From Syntrophobacterales bacterium (GTDB lineage: Bacteria; Desulfobacterota; Syntrophia; Syntrophales; UBA6807): DNA of 10,226 nucleotides. The position numbers and the translations under genes were made by a program. The number at the start of each line of letters is the position of its first letter. The stretch's first letter is position 1. The stretch covers positions 1 to 10,226 of the forward strand of contig JAGGSD010000416.1 of assembly GCA_021159265.1 (NCBI GenBank), read 5' to 3'. The notes below the pieces were generated by a model, which saw only the letters and a program-made list of their open reading frames with translations, was not told the origin of the DNA and did no database searches. Below are positions 6,255 through 10,226 of the stretch, piece after piece.

Positions 6255-6841
6255 AAATATATCACAATGAAATGAAGATAAGACTTGCCGAAATTATCAT
6301 CAGAAAATCATTCCAGTACAGGGAAAACCCGCTTTTCACTCTGGCTTCCGGCAGGACGAGTAATTATTATTTCAATTGTAAACCAACCACCCTCGACCCT
6401 GAGGGAATGAATCTTATTGGAAATATCATTTTTGATATGCTGGAAGATTCTAAAGTGACTGCCACGGGGGGATTGACACTCGGAGCTGATCCCATAGCCA
6501 ATGCAATATCTGTAATTTCTTACCAAAGGGGCAGGCCAATAAAATCCTTTATTGTCAGGAAAGAAGTAAAAGCACACGGAACAAAAAATAAGATAGAAGG
6601 AAATGTTAATAAGGGTGAAAGGGTCGCCATACTGGATGATGTGATTACAACAGGAGGCTCAACAATAGCGGCTATAGAAAAAGCGCGGGATTACGGTTTA
6701 GTGATTGATAGAGTTATTACGCTGATTGATCGGGAGGAAGGCGGCAAAGAGAATATTGAAAAGTATGTAAGCAATGTTTATCCCGTTTTTACCAGAACCG
6801 AAATTATGGATTTATATGGGGGAAAATCTTCTCATGAATAA
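6251..6841 (+). CDS. pyrE: orotate phosphoribosyltransferase
   Basis: PyrE transfers phosphoribose from PRPP to orotate to give OMP, the fifth step of UMP synthesis, in the cytoplasm. The 196-residue protein shows the type I phosphoribosyltransferase signature VAILDDVITTGGST (residues 125-138), the mobile loop IVRKEVKAHGTK (101-112) with its basic catalytic residues, and LASGRTSNYYFNCKPTTLDP (31-50), typical of PyrE. E. coli PyrE has 213 residues. The start is uncertain. TTG 6251 overlaps the previous stop (TTGA) and has AGGA at 6241-6244 and AGGAGG at 6232-6237. ATG 6272 (MKIRLAEII) fits family N-termini better but lacks a close ribosome binding site. The setting between a TPR gene and a DUF3047 gene in a TonB operon is unusual for pyrE. 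Confidence 0.93.
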   Translation: MKIYHNEMKIRLAEIIIRKSFQYRENPLFTLASGRTSNYYFNCKPTTLDPEGMNLIGNIIFDMLEDSKVTATGGLTLGADPIANAISVISYQRGRPIKSFIVRKEVKAHGTKNKIEGNVNKGERVAILDDVITTGGSTIAAIEKARDYGLVIDRVITLIDREEGGKENIEKYVSNVYPVFTRTEIMDLYGGKSSHE

Positions 6842-7535
6842 AACATATATCGTTTTTTTTGTTGTTTTTGCTGTTCTTCTATTCCATGTTTCCACGCTCA
6901 TCGCCGGAGAAAATACGGTTATTGTTGCCGGGTTTAATTCCGGAAAAGTGAAGGATGGGGCGCCTGTGGGTTGGAAACTGGATAATAAAAAGGGAACGCC
7001 TGATCTTGAGCTCGTAAAGGAAGATGGCAAATACGCACTCCATCTGAAAAGCGACAGTGAATCATCCTTTGGAATAAAAAAGGATATAGAACTAGAGAAA
7101 GAAGAATATCCCTTCTTAAACTGGAAATGGAAGGTGTGTAAACTTCCGGTTGGCGGAGATGTCAGAAAGTACGATACCGATGATCAGGCAATACAAATTT
7201 ATATTGCCTTTAGAGAAACGGGATGGCCGGCTAAATTGAAAACGCCGGTCATTGGATATATCTGGAGTAATGAATGTCCCAGAGAAACCATGGTCACAAG
7301 TTCTCAACCATTCGCTGGCAAGGTAAGGTATATCGTAATAAGAGACAAGAACGACAAATTGGGCTGCTGGTACACGGAAAAGAGAAATATATACGAGGAC
7401 TTCAGGAAACTCTTTCCCGACATTGACGGGGGAATCCCCCGGGATATCAAAGGCGTTGCGTTTTTCATCAATTCACAGCATACAAAGAGCGAAGCAGAAA
7501 GTTATATTTACGACGTCTATTTCAGCAAGGATTAA
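6834..7535 (+). CDS. exported DUF3047 family protein
   Basis: The product has 233 residues. ATG 6834 (MNKTYIVFFVVFAVLLFHV) is preferred over earlier in-frame starts because it opens directly with a signal peptide, with cleavage likely around residue 24. It has GGGGGA about 10 bases upstream and overlaps the pyrE stop by 8 bases. DUF3047 marks include FNSGKVKDGAPVGWKLD, FLNWKWKV.KLPVGGDVR (94-111), DTDDQAIQIYIAF (114-126), VIGYIWSNE (139-147) and the closing GVAFFINSQHTKSEAESYIYDVYF (207-230). The pattern of Trp and beta-rich segments suggests a jelly-roll or carbohydrate-binding-like fold, but no catalytic function is known to me. It is the last gene of the overlapping series starting at exbB. 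Confidence 0.85.
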   Translation: MNKTYIVFFVVFAVLLFHVSTLIAGENTVIVAGFNSGKVKDGAPVGWKLDNKKGTPDLELVKEDGKYALHLKSDSESSFGIKKDIELEKEEYPFLNWKWKVCKLPVGGDVRKYDTDDQAIQIYIAFRETGWPAKLKTPVIGYIWSNECPRETMVTSSQPFAGKVRYIVIRDKNDKLGCWYTEKRNIYEDFRKLFPDIDGGIPRDIKGVAFFINSQHTKSEAESYIYDVYFSKD

Positions 7536-7566
7536 GGACTGGTATCAGGGGCCGGAAATTTAAAAT

Positions 7567-7721
7567 GAACATCGAACGCCGAACATCGAATGTTGAATGG
7601 GAAAAATGAAAAAAGAGGAATAAAGATTTACTGTCCTTGTATCGGATGTCTTTTTATTTGATTTTAGAATAATTTGAGTAGCGAAGGCGCATCATTATTC
7701 GATGTTCGGCGTTCGATGTTC
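7567..7721. repeat. perfect 25-bp inverted repeat enclosing 105 AT-rich bases (MITE-like)
   Basis: The arms at 7567-7591 and 7697-7721 are exact reverse complements over 25 bases and stop matching immediately outside on both sides. Each arm is itself a double unit: GAACATCGAA at 7567-7576 and again at 7581-7590, separated by CGCC. The right arm continues with a third CGATGTT (7721-7727). The 105 bases between the arms are AT-rich with no reading frame. From memory, GAACATCGAA-type words recur as dispersed repeats in many environmental bacterial genomes. Within this window only this pair is seen. It may be a miniature mobile element or a structural repeat at gene ends. Confidence 0.85.
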
Positions 7722-7796
7722 GATGTTGGACGTTTATCTTTGGCATGTATTCCCGCTTTGGAACATGGCAACAAGAAATCTTGACCTTTCGCCGTT

Positions 7797-7809
7797 GCGG
7801 CTTTGCCGC
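7797..7809 (-). repeat. short palindrome GCGGC-AAA-GCCGC (copy 2) at nfi 3' end
   Basis: Read on the minus strand, the nfi stop TAA (7813-7811) is followed by one G and then GCGGCAAAGCCGCAA (7809-7795). This is the same 15-base word as at 3346-3360. The hairpin has only five base pairs and no T-run, so it is a weak terminator candidate at best. The repetition in the same position relative to gene ends is the notable point. Confidence 0.75.
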
Positions 7810-7810
7810 C

Positions 7811-8500
7811 TTATGAAAATCTGTGATTTAACCTGATCCGGTTTACTTCAAGATGCGCCATTCTTACAGGTTCTGCAAGTCTGTAGCCGGCACACGTCGA
7901 GAGCGCTACATCAATTGCCGTTTGCAGGGAGATTTTATGTCCCTGCGACACAAAGATGGGCTTGACTTTCTTTTTCGTCCGCACGACAGCTCCGATACTC
8001 CTGCCATCCAGCGTGAGGTACGAATAATTACCTGCTTCATTACCCGGTTCATCGTAGATTCCCGCCAACCTTTTCTTTGCACAGCCTACCGTTGGCATGT
8101 CCAGAAACAGACCCATATGTGAAGCCAGTCCGATCCCTCGTGGATGTGCTATCCCATGCCCGTCAAATATCACCACATCCGGTCTATGATTTAATTTTTC
8201 AAAGGCCTTTAGGAGCGCCGGCCCCTCCCTGAAAGTCAGCAGACCGGGGATATAAGGGAAATTCACCCTTTGTGAAAAAGATGTTTTCTCAATTATTTCC
8301 ATCGTCGGAAATTGAAGAAGAATAACGGCGGCAAAAAAAAGATCGGATCCTCTGGAATAGGAAATATCAGCCCCGGCAATAAAATGAATTTCACTGGGAA
8401 TATCTTCGTCGTGAAGTATCAGCTTTTCTTTTAAATCAGTTTGTATTTTAACGGCTTCTCTATAACTTACATCCCAGTCATGCAGGTTTTTAATCTTCAC
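7811..8500 (-). CDS. nfi: endonuclease V (deoxyinosine 3' endonuclease)
   Basis: Nfi cuts DNA one base 3' of deaminated bases such as hypoxanthine and starts alternative excision repair. Numbered from the GTG at 8500, the 229-residue protein has GADISYSR (43-50) with catalytic D45, the wedge YIPGLLTFREGP (83-94) with E92, IFDGHGIAHPRGIGLASH (111-128) with D113, GCAKKRL (139-145), and SQGHKISL (185-192). Spacing of the acidic residues fits Thermotoga Nfi (D43, E89, D110). The frame extends upstream to ATG 8596, but GTG 8500 is preferred. AGGG lies 6 bases before it, the length then fits the family (E. coli 223), and the extra 32 residues are low-complexity (FYQEEHEEHKETG) and read from a repeat-like stretch. 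It lies 126 bases downstream of ribF. Confidence 0.9.
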   Translation of the reverse strand: MKIKNLHDWDVSYREAVKIQTDLKEKLILHDEDIPSEIHFIAGADISYSRGSDLFFAAVILLQFPTMEIIEKTSFSQRVNFPYIPGLLTFREGPALLKAFEKLNHRPDVVIFDGHGIAHPRGIGLASHMGLFLDMPTVGCAKKRLAGIYDEPGNEAGNYSYLTLDGRSIGAVVRTKKKVKPIFVSQGHKISLQTAIDVALSTCAGYRLAEPVRMAHLEVNRIRLNHRFS

Positions 8501-8568
8501 TGGACACCCTGTTTCTTTGTGTTCTTCGTGCTCTTCTTGGTAAAAAAACGTAATAAGAAAAGCCCAAC

Positions 8569-8593
8569 CTGAGACCTTTTGCGAAGCTCTCAG
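8569..8593 (-). repeat. small hairpin between ribF and nfi
   Basis: CTGAGA (8569-8574) and TCTCAG (8588-8593) form a 6-bp stem with a 13-base loop, 34 bases past the ribF stop. No immediate T-run follows in the direction of transcription, although GGGCTTTTC comes slightly later. It could weaken read-through into nfi or merely mark inserted sequence. The spacer from 8501 to 8626 shows no gene of its own. Part of it (8508-8545) consists of repeated GAAGA/CAC words of dispersed-repeat style. Confidence 0.4.
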
Positions 8594-8626
8594 CATATGT
8601 CCGATATTCTGACTTTTTCAAGACTG

Positions 8627-9574
8627 TCAACGGGGAGTTGTTTGTCTGGCGTGGTTTTGAAGGATTTTTTGTGCCTGTTCAACATCTTTTTTAATCTGCT
8701 CTGCAAGCTTCCCGGAATTTTCAAACTTCATTTCGTCACGCAATCTGTCAATAAAGAAAATCTCAATGTTTTTTCCGTAAATATTATCTTGAAAATCAAA
8801 GAGATACACCTCAGTAGAGAGTTCGTCGTTACCAAATGTGGGATTGAATCCGATGTTTATAACACCCTGATACTTATGCCCTTCTATTCCGGCGATAATA
8901 GCGTATACCCCGCGCCCGGGGATGACCTTTTCTGCTTTGATGTTGGCTGTGGGATATCCGATAGCAGTCCCCCTCCTGTATCCTTCTACAACATTTCCAT
9001 AAACATTGTAGGGTCTCCCGAGAAGCTTTGCAGCCAGAGAAACATCACCATCGAGAATTGAAACTCGTATTTTCGTGCTGCTCACAACCAGCTCGCCGTT
9101 TTTTACCGCACCGATTTCCTCTACCTCGAATCCCAGCTCTTTGCCATAGGTCTTTAGAGATTCCGCATTCCCCTCCTTGCCTCGTCCGAAGACATAGTCA
9201 TATCCGACATAGAGCTTTTGAATATGAAGTTTATCCCAGAGAATATTCCGTACAAATTCTTCAGCCGTAGTTTTGGCAAATTCCACGGAAAAAGTGATCA
9301 GGACAACGGCGTCAATCCCGAATTTTTCAATAAGCTTAAGTTTTTCATTCAGGGGGGTTAACAGAAAAAAGGGTCTCTTTTCAGGATGGAGAACTTTTTG
9401 CGGGTGAGGATCAAATGTGATGACGATGGTCTTTCGATCTTCTTTTTCAGTCTCTTTGAGAAGCTTTTGAAATATTTTCCGGTGTCCCAGATGAATGCCG
9501 TCAAAATTACCTATTGTAACAATAGAACCTCTGAATTCTACGGGGATATCTTCCAAATCTCTAATGATTTTCAT
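8627..9574 (-). CDS. ribF: bifunctional riboflavin kinase / FAD synthetase
   Basis: RibF phosphorylates riboflavin to FMN and adenylylates it to FAD, in the cytoplasm. The protein has 315 residues (E. coli RibF 313). The N-terminal nucleotidyltransferase domain shows IGNFDGIHLGHRKIF (21-35) with the HxGH signature, ITFDPHPQ (52-59), YVGYDYVFGRGKEGN (122-136) and SSTKIR (165-170). The C-terminal kinase domain (~183-307) shows GNVVEGYRRGTAIGYPTANI (193-212) with the PTAN metal/nucleotide motif and STEVYLFDF (253-261) with the likely catalytic Glu255. ATG 9574 has AGGA ten bases upstream and matches the family N-terminus. All key motifs are intact. A promoter candidate lies 80-120 bases upstream, and nfi follows on the same strand and may be co-transcribed. 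Confidence 0.96.
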   Translation of the reverse strand: MKIIRDLEDIPVEFRGSIVTIGNFDGIHLGHRKIFQKLLKETEKEDRKTIVITFDPHPQKVLHPEKRPFFLLTPLNEKLKLIEKFGIDAVVLITFSVEFAKTTAEEFVRNILWDKLHIQKLYVGYDYVFGRGKEGNAESLKTYGKELGFEVEEIGAVKNGELVVSSTKIRVSILDGDVSLAAKLLGRPYNVYGNVVEGYRRGTAIGYPTANIKAEKVIPGRGVYAIIAGIEGHKYQGVINIGFNPTFGNDELSTEVYLFDFQDNIYGKNIEIFFIDRLRDEMKFENSGKLAEQIKKDVEQAQKILQNHARQTTPR

Positions 9575-9656
9575 GAAATCTCATTCCTTATATACTTACT
9601 TTGTAACTACTCAGGTTCAAAGGTTCAGAGGCACAGAGCTTATTTGCCTTGCTGTT

Positions 9657-9692
9657 ATTATATTATAACAAAATGCAAAAAATCTCTGTCAA
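9657..9692 (-). promoter_or_regulatory. candidate sigma-70 promoter for ribF (-nfi)
   Basis: On the minus strand a consensus TTGACA (9692-9687) is followed by TATAAT (9667-9662) with a 19-base spacer. A second, overlapping TATAAT occupies 9662-9657. Both boxes are perfect matches, but the spacer is two bases longer than ideal. The start codon of ribF is about 80 bases downstream. The promoter lies inside the inverted-repeat-flanked block 9603-9891. Confidence 0.6.
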
Positions 9693-9718
9693 ATAATATA
9701 CCTAACCCAGATAAACTG

Positions 9719-9838
9719 GAAATTCGAAATTCGAAACACGTTCGACTGAGCGTTCGACAGTTCGACTGAGCTCGCCGAAGGCTGAGCTCACGCCGAAGTC
9801 TCACGTCGAAGGTTCACCGAAGACCACAGGTGACGTCG
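9719..9838. repeat. nested short direct repeats (GAAATTC tandem; GTTCGACTGAGC x2)
   Basis: GAAATTC occurs at 9719-9725 and 9726-9732, with a partial third unit GAAA. GTTCGACTGAGC occurs at 9740-9751 and 9760-9771, with GTTCGAC between them at 9752-9758. The following bases to 9838 are GC-richer than the surroundings and contain related CGAAG/CTCAC words and a TCACC/GGTGA hairpin (9814-9818, 9829-9833). The base composition break on both sides suggests an insertion into the larger repeat block. Confidence 0.65.
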
Positions 9839-9949
9839 GTTGTTACTTTTTTTTTACTCTTTGTGCATCTGTGCCTACCTGAAGTAGTTACCTTACTTTA
9901 AACTAAAATATTTTAGCAGTTATCGTATTATTTTCAAGTGTATTTTTGC

Positions 9950-9977
9950 TTGACAAGACATCGGCCACAAGTATAAC
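9950..9977 (+). promoter_or_regulatory. sigma-70 promoter of tRNA-Leu
   Basis: TTGACA (9950-9955) and TATAAC (9972-9977) are separated by 16 bases. The tRNA begins 28 bases after the -10 box, which suits a short 5' leader removed by RNase P. Confidence 0.75.
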
Positions 9978-10005
9978 TTAGCAGACCATTAACATATAAA
10001 AATAT

Positions 10006-10093
10006 GCCGAAGTGGCGGAATTTGGTAGACGCGCTAGGTTCAGGGTCTAGTGGGTGTATGCCTGTCCGGGTTCAAGTCCCGGCTTCGGCACCA
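10006..10093 (+). tRNA. tRNA-Leu (anticodon CAG)
   Basis: The acceptor arm GCCGAAG (10006-10012) pairs with CTTCGGC (10083-10089), followed by discriminator A and an encoded CCA (10091-10093). The D-arm region GGCGGAATTTGGTAGACGC is typical of bacterial leucine tRNAs. The anticodon stem CTAGG/TCTAG encloses the loop TTCAGGG, giving anticodon CAG. A long variable arm (GGTGTATGCCT region) marks a class II tRNA, and the T-arm GTCCGGGTTCAAGTCCCGGC is intact. It reads CUG codons. It has its own promoter and terminator and stands alone. Confidence 0.97.
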
Positions 10094-10104
10094 TAACAAC
10101 AAAG

Positions 10105-10139
10105 AAGGGTTAGAGAAGTATGACTAACCCTTTTTGTTT
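10105..10139 (+). terminator. intrinsic terminator of tRNA-Leu
   Basis: GGGTTAG (10107-10113) pairs with CTAACCC (10124-10130) around a 10-base loop, extended by A-T pairs, and is followed by TTTTTG (10131-10136). It starts 12 bases after the encoded CCA. Confidence 0.88.
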
Positions 10140-10170
10140 CACAGATATCGTATGAAAAATGAAATGATAA

Positions 10171-10226
10171 TGAGACCTTTGCAGAATGTTCAATTTTGTT
10201 CAAGTTCAAGGAAGGCGAAGATTTTA
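10171..10226. other. possible edge of another element downstream of tRNA-Leu
   Basis: From TGAGACCTTTGC (10171-10182) onward the sequence has the look of an insertion-sequence terminus and contains short GTTCAA repeats (10189, 10198, 10204 regions). No gene can be read before the window ends. The assignment is tentative and rests on the opening motif and on its near-copy TGAGACCTTTTGC at 8570-8582. Confidence 0.25.

Larger units (their letters stand above)
7536..7810. other. convergent intergenic region between DUF3047 gene and nfi
   Basis: No gene is seen in these 275 bases, where the plus-strand operon and the minus-strand ribF-nfi pair run into each other. The region is dominated by the 25-bp inverted repeat (7567-7721) and ends with a small palindrome (7797-7809) touching the nfi stop codon. 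No classical terminator with a T-run was found. The inverted repeat is the only obvious candidate to stop or insulate converging transcription. Confidence 0.7.
9603..9891. repeat. composite repeat block with imperfect terminal inverted repeats
   Basis: GTAACTACTCAGG (9603-9615) is mirrored by CCTGAAGTAGTTAC (9878-9891), identical apart from one inserted base. Further inside, AGGCACAG (9629-9636) is mirrored by CTGTGCCT (9869-9876). The block of about 290 bases has no gene. It contains GGTTCA twice (9614, 9622), the ribF promoter candidate, GAAATTC in tandem (9719-9732), and nested GTTCGACTGAGC copies. It looks like one repeat element interrupted by another. Mobility is inferred. Confidence 0.6.

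Noticed and set aside
7567..7721. CRISPR array, suggested by repeated GAACATCGAA units
   Set aside because: There are only two short units per arm separated by 4 bases, arranged as inverted arms, with no regular spacers and no cas genes.
7853..8122. Plus-strand open frame opposite nfi
   Set aside because: It is antisense to well-supported catalytic motifs of endonuclease V and has no resemblance to a protein family.
9028..9769. Plus-strand open frames opposite ribF and its upstream region
   Set aside because: They lie antisense to intact RibF motifs or across repeats, and lack ribosome binding sites and recognisable domains.

Overview
The window reads as a typical Gram-negative chromosomal segment. 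A TonB-ExbB-ExbD energy-transduction module and several signal peptides imply an outer membrane. The general look is that of an uncultured Desulfobacterota/deltaproteobacterial genome: moderate GC, a DUF3047 protein, a DUF6125-like protein, a coiled-coil protein of a type I associate with that group, and many short dispersed intergenic repeats. That placement is an impression from protein style and is not proven by anything in the sequence.

Layout. Positions 1-441 (minus) hold the 5' part of an IS110-family DEDD transposase that runs off the left edge. Its upstream leader (442-599) is strongly structured and is a candidate bridge RNA. A 76-bp long-stem palindrome (600-675) lies just outside. 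On the plus strand follow a coiled-coil protein (724-1794), a DUF6125-like small protein (1836-2333) and a BtuF-like periplasmic metal-chelate-binding protein (2393-3286). A repeat-bearing spacer (3287-3551) precedes a tight operon with overlapping genes: exbB, exbD, tonB, a secreted TPR protein, pyrE and a secreted DUF3047 protein (3552-7535). A convergent intergenic region with a perfect 25-bp inverted repeat (7567-7721) separates this operon from the minus-strand pair ribF-nfi (9574-7811). The right end holds a repeat-built spacer (9603-9891) containing a likely ribF promoter, then tRNA-Leu(CAG) with its own promoter and terminator (9950-10139). The last ~55 bases may be the edge of another element.

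How it fits together. ExbB, ExbD and TonB form the proton-motive-force-driven motor for outer-membrane receptors. The upstream BtuF-like protein would collect a cobalamin or metal-chelate ligand in the periplasm. The TPR and DUF3047 proteins are co-encoded exported proteins whose link to TonB is inferred only from overlaps. pyrE (pyrimidine synthesis) is embedded between them. RibF makes FMN/FAD, and Nfi repairs deaminated DNA. The most unusual features are the IS110 leader with its palindrome, the TonB-TPR-PyrE-DUF3047 arrangement, and the families of small palindromic or inverted repeats that occupy almost every intergenic gap.
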